Source of the DNA: Candidatus Peregrinibacteria bacterium
GTDB taxonomy: Bacteria; Patescibacteriota; Gracilibacteria; UM-FILTER-43-11
Reading direction: 5' to 3'
DNA length: 64,000 bases
Assembly (NCBI GenBank): GCA_016699515.1
Contig: CP064978.1
Coordinates: 372,001 to 436,000 of the forward strand
The notes under the pieces were generated by a model that saw nothing but the letters and a program-made list of their open reading frames with translations, did not search any database and was not told where the DNA came from. Position 1 is the first letter of the stretch. Every line of letters begins with the position of its first letter. A program made the translations under genes and the position numbers. Positions 17,171 to 25,557 of this stretch are shown piece after piece.

Positions 17171-17826
17171 TTACTTCATAATGTCCGGTTTTGCGAGGTG
17201 TGGATTTTTTTGATGCACCCAATCGGCGGTTGCCACCGTTAATAAATGAAATGCCCAGGCTCGCACCCATTTTAGTACTGATTTAATTTGTTTTTTTTCT
17301 AGTATATTTAAGCCCAAATAGGGCTCTTTTCCCTCCTCTACAAGTGGCATGTCGGTAACAGGATAATTTCCGATCATGGCCGTTTTTTTGGATCGATTTT
17401 GTGCTCTGAACATACTCCCTTATACCCGTTTAATGAAGGCTTGGGTTCATCGGTTTCGATCACTATCACCCGATGTCCATCTTTTTCGATCGTTTTAAAG
17501 GCACTCAGTCGATCCGATTTTGGGCTGTTGCTGTATATGAATACGCGAATTCCTCTTGCTAAATAGCCTTCCAAAAGGCTTTTGACTGCATCGTTTACCT
17601 CTGCGTACGGAGGCAGCAAGGTTCCATCTAAATCGAAAATAACCGCTTCGAGGCGTTCGATACCTTTTTGTTTTGCCATGACCATCAATTCGCCGGCGTT
17701 AGGAGCTTTTTGCATCATTGCATCAAATTGCGTAGCTCTTTCGCCCAAAATTAAGCTTAGTGCTGAACGAACTTTGTCTCCTGACATTCGCTCTTTGCTT
17801 TCTGACCACTGTTCTATTTCGCTCAT
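17171..17826 (-). CDS. HAD-superfamily phosphatase (frameshifted)
   Basis: About 218 residues. A helical N-terminal segment of about 60 residues precedes motif I VIFDLDGTLLPP (nucleophile Asp, DxDGT). Motif II is YSNSPKSDR, then KPSLNGYK supplies motif III. Motif IV follows as MIGNYPVTDM after a frame switch at the A7 run near 17387-17393, where one more A restores the frame. It is like YqeG/HAD-IIIA phosphatases but with a Pro where the usual acidic motif IV residue begins. Substrate unknown. It overlaps the ProX gene by 4 bp. Confidence 0.75.
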
Positions 17827-18293
17827 CGAAGCAGCGTTACTGAATTAGGAATGATTTCTAAAAATTTTTGAAACATGGGTCCGGTTAATTCTAACGTAGC
17901 GGTGTTACGATTGGGATGAAAGCTTACGATATCGGCATGGTAGACCGTTTCGTCCACATACACTTCCACATCGTGTTCGTGATTGTTGAGTAGTCCGAAT
18001 GGCGATACTGATCCCGGTTCTAAATCAAGTTTTTCTTTTAGTAAATCTGGGCTGGCGAATCCGAATTTGTCCCCGGCGAGTTCACTGACTTTTTTTAAAT
18101 CGGCTTGTTTTTTGGCAGACAATACCACTAACAAAAAGCGAGTTTTCTTTTTATTTCGTAGGAATAAATTTTTACACGCTAAGCCGGGGATCATGCCACA
18201 ATGTTCTTCGGCTTCCTCGCAGGTAAACACAGCCGGGTGTTCATGCTTTTTAAATTCAATGTCTTTGGATACTAAATAGGATTCGACGTTCAT
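17823..18293 (-). CDS. Prolyl-tRNA deacylase ProX (PrdX/YbaK family)
   Basis: 156 residues, the normal length for free-standing editing domains. It shows HEHPAVFTCEEAEEH at the N-terminus, then CKNLFLRNKKK with the catalytic-site Lys, and GSVSPFGLLN with the GSVSPFG substrate-loop signature. It removes Ala mischarged onto tRNA-Pro. It overlaps the HAD phosphatase start by 4 bp, so the two are translationally coupled. Confidence 0.9.
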   Translation of the reverse strand: MNVESYLVSKDIEFKKHEHPAVFTCEEAEEHCGMIPGLACKNLFLRNKKKTRFLLVVLSAKKQADLKKVSELAGDKFGFASPDLLKEKLDLEPGSVSPFGLLNNHEHDVEVYVDETVYHADIVSFHPNRNTATLELTGPMFQKFLEIIPNSVTLLR

Positions 18294-18331
18294 GTTCTTA
18301 ACCTAGCATAATCTTCACTTTTTGCATTGGT

Positions 18332-19471
18332 CTACTGAAGAAAATCGATCGATAATTTGCCTTGCGAATAGAAAAAGTGAACTATCTGCCCATTATATCC
18401 CGATTCAAACCCTCGATTATTGATGTGGAGGATGTGACCTGAATCATTCAGGATGGGGATCGATTCGGAATATTCAAGATAAAAATTGGTATTGAAGGGC
18501 TTTTTAATGTTTAGTATCCGCTCGGTGTCTTCCACAATGGGGGTTCCGCCATCGCCGTCGAACCGATTGAAATTTTGAGTGATCTGCTTTTCTGCTACTC
18601 GTTTCCCATTCAGGTATGCACGAATGTAAAAATGACCTGTGAGCGAATCTCCATCAAAAGGTTCAACAGCTTCTATTTCGGTGGTTACTGTTAAACCTGG
18701 GCATGGATCTGCGGTTTCTAGACATTTAGCATTTTCCATCCGACTGATTTCGATTGTTTTTTTGGTTATGATGAATTTTAAGCTTTTCATCATCCCTTGA
18801 ACTTCGGGCAGATCATAGACTGATTCAAAGCTGGTTAAATTATAAACATCTTCGCCATTGGCAAAATAAAAGTAAAAGAACGTTCCTGCGTCACCGGTAC
18901 TAATGGCTTTATATACGTCACTGCCGGCAATTTTAAAATCAGCTTTTTTATAGTTCGATGAATTTATAATCTCGTCAAAATAAGCTTTGGGTCCAAATGT
19001 ACTTTCTAATTTGGTGATGGTAAAATAATTGGTCCACATCATTCCTTCGGGGGGTTGTACATCTAATTGAACTGTTGATTCGTTTGGAGTCCACCCTTTG
19101 GGGTAGTTGAAAGTTAGATTATAATTTTCGCTCGAATAGCTTTGGTATTCTAATGCAGTTTGATTGTCTTTCATCATTTCAAGTTCTTGCAATTTCTGTG
19201 CTTGTTCTCCCAAATTACCTCCTGGAATACCAAAGGCGGTCATGCAGTAGCCAGTGGATCCTTCGTATTCCATTAATTCTCCATCCACTTCGGGGCACTT
19301 ACATTCATTATTTTTAAATTCACCACCACTTTGAATGCAGCTTAATTCTAAGGGGGACTGAATTGACGGCTTATCTTTTTGCACCCATAAGATGCCTGCG
19401 GTTACTAAAGTGGCAGTTATTAGCGCGGTTATAATGATCGTTAATAGGGTTTTATTGGCTTGATTTTCCAT
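18332..19471 (-). CDS. Membrane-anchored exported protein with Cys/PGG module
   Basis: 379 residues. One N-terminal helix (LLTIIITALITATLVTAGILW) anchors it. A Cys-rich module at about residues 44-90 (CIQSGG ... CKCPE ... TGYCMTAFGIPGGNLGE) is also found in the lipoprotein at 53726-54025. A PsbP-like beta domain (NLTFNYPKGWTP) and a C-terminal beta domain follow. It is probably outside the membrane. The function of the module is unknown. Confidence 0.6.
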   Translation of the reverse strand: MENQANKTLLTIIITALITATLVTAGILWVQKDKPSIQSPLELSCIQSGGEFKNNECKCPEVDGELMEYEGSTGYCMTAFGIPGGNLGEQAQKLQELEMMKDNQTALEYQSYSSENYNLTFNYPKGWTPNESTVQLDVQPPEGMMWTNYFTITKLESTFGPKAYFDEIINSSNYKKADFKIAGSDVYKAISTGDAGTFFYFYFANGEDVYNLTSFESVYDLPEVQGMMKSLKFIITKKTIEISRMENAKCLETADPCPGLTVTTEIEAVEPFDGDSLTGHFYIRAYLNGKRVAEKQITQNFNRFDGDGGTPIVEDTERILNIKKPFNTNFYLEYSESIPILNDSGHILHINNRGFESGYNGQIVHFFYSQGKLSIDFLQ

Positions 19472-19540
19472 GTTTAAAAGGAGGGTTATTAAGTTTACGT
19501 TTCTATATTACTCATCTTTTCGAAAAGTGTTACCGTTTTT

Positions 19541-20101
19541 TTACCCTTCTAATATCGATACATCTTTTCGGCTGGGATTGTACGGATCTGTAAACTCTTT
19601 GTGTGACCAAAAACTTTCAAAGCCCAATTTTTCGATCATCAACGATTCATTGGGGTAAATTGGGTACGCTTGAGATAAGTACACTGTTTTGTAGGGCAGC
19701 TCAAACACGGACTCGCTGTTGGTTAAAAAGCTTGGCGCAAATATTACAAAACCGTTCATGGCCGATTGATCGGTAATTGGAATGTCCAGTTGATAAGTGC
19801 TGCCGTTTGCAAACGTTTTTTCTCCTCTAAATTTATTTACCAAACTGGCCAATGCAATGCCCCATGCTTCGTTGGTGCTTTCTACTGATAAAATCAATTC
19901 CGGTCTGCCAAAGTGCCATTTTGGATGCGCGGCTTCGGAAAGGCCATAGGTTACAAACGTGGTTAGGCCCTCGTCGGGAGTATCGCGAAAAATAAACAGA
20001 TAGATGGGCGGCAAATCTGATCTTAATGAGGATATGACTTTCGTTTCCGATGGGACTTTTTTTAATTTTTTAGCCAGCGGTTCAATAAAATGATCAATCA
20101 T
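19541..20101 (-). CDS. SUFU-like domain protein
   Basis: 186 residues resembling the bacterial Suppressor-of-fused-like domain: an N-terminal helix, IYLFIFRDTPDEGLTTFVTYGLSE, then RPELILSVESTNEAWGIALASL, and a C-terminal part with GFESFWSH. Bacterial members are often immunity proteins or of unknown role. It is in line with peptidase E, 24 bp downstream of it. I see no toxin partner here. Confidence 0.6.
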   Translation of the reverse strand: MIDHFIEPLAKKLKKVPSETKVISSLRSDLPPIYLFIFRDTPDEGLTTFVTYGLSEAAHPKWHFGRPELILSVESTNEAWGIALASLVNKFRGEKTFANGSTYQLDIPITDQSAMNGFVIFAPSFLTNSESVFELPYKTVYLSQAYPIYPNESLMIEKLGFESFWSHKEFTDPYNPSRKDVSILEG

Positions 20102-20125
20102 TTCCTGTTTTAATTGAATTAAACA

Positions 20126-20882
20126 TTAAATGGATTTTGAGTAGAGCGTTTCGAGGGGGGAGTATTCCTTTTGTGCTTCGATTGGCACGATGACCACGCG
20201 ATTCTTTCGTTTAAAAAGCTTATAAGCCTTTGATTCTTTTTTTGAGTTAATCACCCGGAATGAGTCGTTGCGAAAAACAATGGCGGCGTGATTATCGATT
20301 GCGATACCGATACCGCCTATTTTTTGCACCATCTGAGCAAAGCTTTTTTTCCGTTTCAGACCTAATGTTTCACCATCAAAATGAGGGCAATGGAGTCCTT
20401 TTATCATTCCCAATCCTTTTACCCGAATGTATTTCCAGTTATCTGGATGATAAAACGACATGGAATCGCTGTGCCCGTGTTCAAACCAACAAATGGAACC
20501 CGCGCTCGCGCCACACAATACCACTCCTTGGTTGTAGGCGGTTTGGAGCATCTGATCAACTTTTAGTCGGCGCCATCGCTTCATCATTTTGAGCGTGTTT
20601 CCTCCGCCAATGTAAATGATATCCGCGGAAAAAATTTTTTCTTCGATTTCTTTTTGGGATGGATTTTCGCGCAGCAAAAAAAGTTTTTCAACCTTACAAC
20701 CTAACTTTTTTCCGTATAGCTTCTCGATCGCCTGCGAGTAGGTTTCCGAGTCGTTACTGGTGGTAGGGATGAACAGGACTCGTGGGTTCTTCTTTCCGCT
20801 CAGCGCAACAATTTCTTGGTCGATCGCTAATGTTTCATAGTGTCGTACTTCCCCCGCCGATTGCAACGATGTATGAGTTCAT
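20126..20882 (-). CDS. Peptidase E family protein (S51), frameshifted at N-terminus
   Basis: About 250 residues. The S51 signature is complete: IYIGGGNTLKMMKRW, nucleophile GASAGSICWF, and the conserved HxD-containing GLHCPHFDGE. The true start is probably the ATG at 20880-20882 (MNSYIVAIGGGEVRHYE). The frame needs one extra G in the G5 run at 20850-20855. Peptidase E cleaves Asp-X dipeptides; members also act as cyanophycinases. Likely cytoplasmic. Confidence 0.85.
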
Positions 20883-20956
20883 TTGATTCAATTCAATTCG
20901 TGGCTTCGGATGCCATCATAACGAATTGAGTGCGCGGTTGCCAGTGCATTCATCCA

Positions 20957-21622
20957 TCAGACCTCCGCAATATCCCTTAAATGAATGATTCCGGTGCCTT
21001 TCTCAATCGTAACCAAGCCCTGGTTTTTTAGTCGCTTCAGGCAGCGGGTTACGGTAACACGGTTTAAATTGGTGCGTTCGGCGATTTGCTCGTGAGTGAC
21101 TTGCAGCGGAATGTTCATCATTTTTCCTAGCAGGCTGTGTTGACGTTTTTTGTGAAGCCTCTGCAGTTCCTGGTAAATTCTTTCGGCTGCGGCCTCAATG
21201 TTATTCTGGATTTTAAATTCGTAATCGTTGATTCGGGTCGCCATTTTTTGCATCAGCTTCAGCATGGATTCAGGATGAGCTGAAATGATTTTTAAAAACT
21301 CATTCACCGGAGTTACGCATAAGTAGCTGCCTTTGGTGGTTTCGGCAAAGTGGTTTGGGGTGTCATTTTCTAAATCAAAACTGCCAAATACGGCCCCTGG
21401 TCCCAGGGTATCAAAAATGGAACGTTTGCCATCCTTTGAGTGATACAAAATCACTTCCCCCCGTTTAATAACGTAAATTTTTCCATCTTTTTGGTGAGGG
21501 GTGTAGATTTGATGTCCTTTTTTGTACGTGTCCTCGAAAGAATGAGGGGCAATTTCACAAAAACTCGCTTCGGGAATTCCCTCATAAATATCGATGTTTT
21601 TCAGTGAATATCGTTGTTCCAT
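20957..21622 (-). CDS. Crp/Fnr-family transcriptional regulator
   Basis: 221 residues. The N-terminal cyclic-nucleotide-binding-type beta barrel (IYVIKRGEVILYHSKDGKRS; GAVFGSFDLEND) and the long dimerisation helix lead to a Crp-type HTH (THEQIAERTNLNRVTVTRCLKRLKNQGLV). No Cys cluster for an iron-sulfur centre is present, so it is not an FNR oxygen sensor. The ligand is unknown; the barrel lacks an obvious cAMP-binding RxA motif. Confidence 0.9.
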   Translation of the reverse strand: MEQRYSLKNIDIYEGIPEASFCEIAPHSFEDTYKKGHQIYTPHQKDGKIYVIKRGEVILYHSKDGKRSIFDTLGPGAVFGSFDLENDTPNHFAETTKGSYLCVTPVNEFLKIISAHPESMLKLMQKMATRINDYEFKIQNNIEAAAERIYQELQRLHKKRQHSLLGKMMNIPLQVTHEQIAERTNLNRVTVTRCLKRLKNQGLVTIEKGTGIIHLRDIAEV

Positions 21623-21755
21623 TGGCTTTTAAGGTTACCATGCTATTGTAACTTATTTTTTGACCACAGGGTAGCGCGGCTGTAGCTTTGACTACTTTGC
21701 TTGTGTTGCTCCATATGGTACAAAGGGTATGTTTATTTATTCACTCATTATTTTT

Positions 21756-22394
21756 ATGACAAAAAAACTTACTTTTAATTTTCAAGTGCTGGCGACATTG
21801 GCACTTCTCCTTGTTTCACTAACCTTACTTTCTGGTTGCAAGGTTCCTGTGGATACCGATGATTCTATGATGAACTCGGATGAAACCATGATGAACTCGG
21901 ATGAAACCATGATGGAAGGGGATGAAACCATGATGGAAGGGGATGAATGGTCTATGGATGGCGAAGACGCCATGATGAAAAAAGACTCTGAGGTTATGGA
22001 AAATCAATCGGATGATGCCATGATGAAAAAGGATGAATCCATGATGGAAGGTGATTCTATGGAAAAATCAGCAGATGATGTTATGTCCTATGTGAGTGGA
22101 ATGACTCAACCTTATCAATTGGCAGCTTATAATCAGGCTGTTCAAGACGGAAAAACCGTCTTGCTTGATTTTTATGCAAACTGGTGCCCTATTTGTCGCG
22201 CTAACGCTCCTTCTTTAAAATCCGCTGCCGGTCAAACCGATGCAATCGTTTTTACGGTTGATTACGACAATGAAGCCGCACTTAAAAAACAATTGGGTGT
22301 TACTTCGCAATCCACGTATGTGCTTTTAAAAGATGGCAATGAAGTCGCTCGCATTAGTGGGGCTCAGTCTGAAGCTGAGTTTGTTGCTTTTTGA
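21756..22394 (+). CDS. Lipoprotein with Met-rich repeats and thioredoxin domain
   Basis: About 212 residues from MTKKLTFNFQ, chosen over the upstream ATG because it gives a normal lipoprotein signal (LVSLTLLSGC). After the lipidated Cys come roughly nine copies of a 7-residue Met/Asp/Glu unit (MMNSDET, MMEGDET and variants) encoded by 21-bp tandem repeats (21867-22075). A thioredoxin domain with WCPIC at about residues 146-150 follows. Met-rich acidic tracts often bind copper. It is probably an external thiol-redox protein. Alternative: a membrane-anchored thiol reductase with a flexible stalk. Confidence 0.78.
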   Translation: MTKKLTFNFQVLATLALLLVSLTLLSGCKVPVDTDDSMMNSDETMMNSDETMMEGDETMMEGDEWSMDGEDAMMKKDSEVMENQSDDAMMKKDESMMEGDSMEKSADDVMSYVSGMTQPYQLAAYNQAVQDGKTVLLDFYANWCPICRANAPSLKSAAGQTDAIVFTVDYDNEAALKKQLGVTSQSTYVLLKDGNEVARISGAQSEAEFVAF

Positions 22395-22433
22395 ACCAAT
22401 AGTTCTGAAGCTATCCTCGCCCGTTCAATCTTT

Positions 22434-22461
22434 CAAAAGTCCGCTTTGGCGGACTTTTTTT
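22434..22461 (+). terminator. Rho-independent terminator after the thioredoxin lipoprotein
   Basis: Stem AAAGTCCGC / GCGGACTTT with a TTTG loop, followed by a run of T, about 40 bp after the stop codon. It would also work in reverse. Confidence 0.75.
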
Positions 22462-22471
22462 AAAAAGAAGT

Positions 22472-22500
22472 TGCATTGTTCTTTTGAGCGTGTTACACTG
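22472..22500 (+). promoter_or_regulatory. Promoter of candidate small RNA
   Basis: TTGCAT and TACACT with 17 bp between (about 22472-22500). No open frame of useful length follows before the hairpin near 22590-22613. Confidence 0.5.
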
Positions 22501-22502
22501 GG

Positions 22503-22613
22503 GTCAGTCGTAGATAGCAACATGATGATTACGATCAGTTGACGTAGATAATCATTCCTCTGTTGGTACGAACTGTCGGTCTTAAATGCTCCCAGCTCCC
22601 GGGGAGTTTTTTT
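22503..22613 (+). ncRNA. Candidate small non-coding RNA, about 110 nt
   Basis: Between a sigma-70-like promoter and a GC-rich hairpin with a seven-T tract (CTCC / GGGGAG at about 22590-22608) lies a 110-bp stretch without a coding frame. It can fold. ATGATTA pairs with TAATCAT, and an outer stem AGTCGTA pairs with TACGAACT with one bulge. It lacks the SRP RNA tetraloop motif and has no tmRNA or 6S hallmarks that I can see. The promoter-structure-terminator layout is the whole evidence. Confidence 0.45.
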
Positions 22614-22621
22614 GTGTTTGC

Positions 22622-22697
22622 CCACAAGAATACAAAGGCACAAGGGCATCTTTTTGTCATTTTCACTCGCTTATGCTTTTATGCCTTTGTGATTTAA
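22622..22697. repeat. Heptamer-repeat hairpin D
   Basis: Left arm of 7-mers (CACAAGA, ATACAAA, GGCACAA, GGGCATC) and a complementary right arm ending ATGCCTTTGTG. The arms pair as an imperfect hairpin. It fills the gap between the candidate small RNA and the exonuclease gene. Confidence 0.55.
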
Positions 22698-22707
22698 CGA
22701 TCCTAGT

Positions 22708-23496
22708 ATGACTCACCAAAAGACATGGAAAATCCTCAGCTGGAATGTGAACGGTATTCGCGCTGTTGAACGAAAAGGTTTTTTGGACTGGCTACGGGAG
22801 GAATCCCCGGATGTTTTGGGCATCCAAGAAACTAAGGCCGATCGTGAGCAGCTTTCGGATGCCTTGTTAGCGCCAAATGGCTATCATAGCTTTTGGTTTT
22901 CTTCGACGGTCAAAAAGGGCTACAGCGGAGTTGCACTTTATACCAAAATTCCCCCGATACGCGTGGTGAATGGTCTTGGTATTGAGCGTTTTGACCAAGA
23001 GGGGAGAGTGATTACCGCTGAATTTGAAGATTTCACTTTGTTGAACGTCTATTTTCCCAATGGAAAGATGAGTATGGATCGCTTGGTGTATAAATTGGAA
23101 TTTTATAATGCTTTTTTGACACACGTCGAAGCATTACGACTCTCTGGTAAGCGCATTATTTTTTGTGGTGATGTGAACACAGCCCATCACGAGATCGATT
23201 TGGCTCGTCCTAAGCAAAATCAAAACGTCTCCGGTTTTTTGCCCGTTGAACGCAAATGGTTGGACCAAGTGGTTTCTAAACATTATTTGGATACCCTTCG
23301 CGAATTTCGTCCTAACGAGCCTGATCTTTATTCGTGGTGGGATCTCAAGTCGCAATCGCGTGAAAAAAATGTAGGATGGAGAATTGATTATTTTTTTATT
23401 CATCGTGATTTACGCCCTCACCTGAGCAATGCTTTTTTGCTGACGGATGTTTATGGCTCGGATCATTGTCCGGTTGGAATCACCCTCACGTTTTAG
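22708..23496 (+). CDS. xth: Exodeoxyribonuclease III (AP endonuclease)
   Basis: 262 residues, full length. Motifs: SWNVNGIRA (metal Asn), IQETKAD (catalytic Glu), NVYFPNG, CGDVNTAHHEIDLARP (Asp/Asn), and C-terminal WRIDYFF plus GSDHCPVGI (catalytic His). It incises abasic sites in base-excision repair. The start ATG has no Shine-Dalgarno sequence. It is followed by a gap with two strong promoters. Confidence 0.96.
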   Translation: MTHQKTWKILSWNVNGIRAVERKGFLDWLREESPDVLGIQETKADREQLSDALLAPNGYHSFWFSSTVKKGYSGVALYTKIPPIRVVNGLGIERFDQEGRVITAEFEDFTLLNVYFPNGKMSMDRLVYKLEFYNAFLTHVEALRLSGKRIIFCGDVNTAHHEIDLARPKQNQNVSGFLPVERKWLDQVVSKHYLDTLREFRPNEPDLYSWWDLKSQSREKNVGWRIDYFFIHRDLRPHLSNAFLLTDVYGSDHCPVGITLTF

Positions 23497-23570
23497 TGTT
23501 GATATACGACAACAACATTTTTTATAAAAAATATGCTGATTTTATTTAATTTTAGCCAAAAAATCATCCT

Positions 23571-23599
23571 TGACAAACGCGCGCGCTCATCGATAGAAT
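23571..23599 (+). promoter_or_regulatory. Strong predicted promoter for the small basic protein
   Basis: Consensus TTGACA (23571-23576) and TAGAAT (23594-23599) with 17 bp spacing; the ATG at 23625 follows about 20 nt after the expected start site. Confidence 0.65.
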
Positions 23600-23624
23600 A
23601 GTCGTTAGTTTAAACAAACTTTTC

Positions 23625-23765
23625 ATGACTAATCGATCTTCCAGTAAACAGCATGGCTTGCATTCGGCAAACGAACAACGGCCTAAAAAAAAGTTACGCG
23701 AACGCGCTAACAAGGAAAAAGCAAACGCTCGAAAGGCAGAACGACGCGCTCTGTTGGCTGCCTAG
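23625..23765 (+). CDS. Small basic protein (46 aa)
   Basis: Short ORF with ATG at 23625 and TAG at 23763. It is very basic and helical: RPKKKLRERANKEKANARK. A near-consensus promoter lies directly upstream, and another lies after its stop. Composition resembles nucleic-acid- or ribosome-binding peptides. No family is assigned. Confidence 0.55.
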   Translation: MTNRSSSKQHGLHSANEQRPKKKLRERANKEKANARKAERRALLAA

Positions 23766-23774
23766 TGGAAATTG

Positions 23775-23802
23775 TTGACAAATAAATAAAAAGGTTTACA
23801 AT
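23775..23802 (+). promoter_or_regulatory. Strong predicted promoter for the sigma-like gene
   Basis: TTGACA (23775-23780) and TACAAT (23797-23802), 16 bp apart, with about 100 nt of leader before the ATG at 23904. No riboswitch-like fold was recognised in the leader. Confidence 0.65.
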
Positions 23803-23903
23803 ATCTTCCTTTCGTTTCATTTTCGCTCATTCGCGTTGATGTACATTCGATTGCTTCCATCGTTTCCCCGTTTTCTACAAAATTTCTTAACGACACATTG
23901 ATT

Positions 23904-25016
23904 ATGGACAGTCATTCCGCCCAAGCGCCCAGTGGCAATACCACTTTAATCGCCCTTCAGGAAACCAGTTTGAATTTAGAAGAGGTGATCAAGGATATGT
24001 TTCTGGTTCTTACCGACAAAGAGCGCGATGTGATTGTTCGTCGTTTTAGTTTAGACAACAAGCCTCGCCAAACGCTCGATAAAATTGGCCGTCATTATCA
24101 AGTGACTCGTGAACGCATTCGCCAAATTGAAAACATCGCCTTGAACAAATTGCGACGTACCGTTAGCAATACCAAGTTGCGTTTGGTTAATCGTTTGGCA
24201 AAGCAATTTATCGAAAAACAAGGAGGAGTGATGCTTGAATCCGAAGTGATCAGTACTATGCTTAATAGCATTTATAGCCCTTCTCAGATGGATGGCAGTA
24301 TCATCACACTTTCTTTGAATTGTGACTCCGATTTGCGCCGCTCTTCACGTACTTCCACTTCGGAAGCGTTTTGGTACTTCAAAGAAATTCCTCTTTCACA
24401 CATTCGCAAAATCGCTGACTCTAGCGTGGCTCTGCTTAAAAAACATGGGGACGTAATGAGTGAGGATCAAATGGTTTCTGCCATTAAGGCGTTGAATGCT
24501 TTTAAAGGGAAATTACTTTCCAATCAATTGATTTTATCTTGCATCAGTACCGATAAACGAGTGAAAGAAGTCGACGGGAAATGGGGTCTAATGGAATGGC
24601 GTCATGTTAATCCACGCAGTATTCGTGATAAGGCAATCATCGTCCTTCAGGACGCTCGCAAGCCCCTTCACTTTGTTGAAATTGCCAATCGTATTGCCGA
24701 AACCGGTTTTGATCGAAAAATGGTGACCATTCAGGCGGTTCATAATGAATTGATTCGCTACAGCCAGTTTGTGTTGGTGGGCCGAGGCCTTTATGCACTG
24801 AACAGTTGGGGATACGAACCGGGCACCGTTTCGGATGTGATTGAAAAATTGTTGGAAGACAATGGTCCGATGAGTAAAAAAAGCATTGTAGAAGCGGTTC
24901 TTAGCCAGCGTAAGGTTAAAGTTGGAACCATTTCTCTGAACTTGCAGAAAAACCCCCAATTCATTCGTGTGGGGCGCGCGGTTTATGACCTAGATCTCAA
25001 AAAAAAGACTCAGTAA
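23904..25016 (+). CDS. Sigma-70 region 4 plus HARE-HTH protein
   Basis: 370 residues from MDSHSAQ. Residues ~25-90 form a sigma-70 region 4: LTDKERDVIVRRFSL, then LDKIGRHYQVTRERIRQIENIALNKLRR, which matches the -35-binding helix of primary sigma factors. The rest carries two or three winged-helix segments. One (RKPLHFVEIANRIAETGF) resembles HARE-HTH, the domain of the RNA polymerase delta subunit. No region 2 is present, so it cannot melt a promoter alone. Perhaps it modulates RNA polymerase. It is followed by a terminator. Confidence 0.85.
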   Translation: MDSHSAQAPSGNTTLIALQETSLNLEEVIKDMFLVLTDKERDVIVRRFSLDNKPRQTLDKIGRHYQVTRERIRQIENIALNKLRRTVSNTKLRLVNRLAKQFIEKQGGVMLESEVISTMLNSIYSPSQMDGSIITLSLNCDSDLRRSSRTSTSEAFWYFKEIPLSHIRKIADSSVALLKKHGDVMSEDQMVSAIKALNAFKGKLLSNQLILSCISTDKRVKEVDGKWGLMEWRHVNPRSIRDKAIIVLQDARKPLHFVEIANRIAETGFDRKMVTIQAVHNELIRYSQFVLVGRGLYALNSWGYEPGTVSDVIEKLLEDNGPMSKKSIVEAVLSQRKVKVGTISLNLQKNPQFIRVGRAVYDLDLKKKTQ

Positions 25017-25038
25017 CTCGATTAGCCTGTACTGTATC

Positions 25039-25075
25039 GAGAGTGTCGATTCCTCCTGGGATTGGCACTCTTTTT
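25039..25075 (+). terminator. Rho-independent terminator after the sigma-like gene
   Basis: Stem AGAGTGTC / GGCACTCT extended by GATTCC / GGGATT, followed by five T; it starts about 23 bp after the stop codon. Confidence 0.75.
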
Positions 25076-25095
25076 GATTGAGGAGGATTCCGCGG

Positions 25096-25124
25096 TTGTA
25101 AAAACCCTAAAAATTTGCTATAAT
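25096..25124 (+). promoter_or_regulatory. Predicted promoter of the surface-protein locus
   Basis: TTGTAA (25096-25101), 17 bp spacer, perfect TATAAT (25119-25124), about 38 bp before the first start codon at 25163. It could drive the pilin and the PKD genes that follow. Confidence 0.6.
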
Positions 25125-25162
25125 ACAAAGAATTTTGTACACTTAAACAAAAATAAAAACGA

Positions 25163-25557
25163 ATGGTAGATCCTTTTTTTAATCGCTCGGTCCAAGTTTG
25201 GTTGGCTCAGACCTCACCCCCTCCTATTTTTGGTGGAACCGGTGGGCAGAATGATCCACAGGATGGGGTGACACGAATTGGGGAAGCCCTTTCGAATACC
25301 GGAATTACCGAGAATGCCAGTTTGGCTGCGTTGATCATTAAGTACGTTAATTTTGCTTTGCCCTATTTGGCGTTAGCTGCTTTTCTTGGCTTTGTGTATG
25401 CCGGGTTTTTGTATGTCACTGCCTATGGCGGTGAGGATCAAGTGAATAAGGCAAAAAGGTGATGGTTTTTGTGGTGGTGGGGTTGGTGGTGGTGCTTCTT
25501 TCCTATGCCATTGTGAATTTGTTCACCACTGATCTGGTTCGAGGGATTGCTCAATAA
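25163..25557 (+). CDS. T4SS-pilin-like small membrane protein (frameshifted)
   Basis: About 131 residues. A polar, Pro/Gly-rich N-terminal part is followed by two hydrophobic helices: IKYVNFALPYLALAAFLGFVYAG, and MVFVVVGLVVVLLSYAIVNLF after the frame switch. They are joined by a short loop GGEDQVNKAKK. This TrbC/VirB2-like two-helix form, with the basic loop, matches the T4SS-pilin families frequent in CPR. One added A in the run at 25451-25455 restores the frame. The next gene opens with the same module, so it may be a paralogue. Confidence 0.72.

Noticed and set aside
22425..22649. Minus-strand ORF across the candidate small RNA
   Set aside because: It crosses two hairpins and shows no protein-like pattern.
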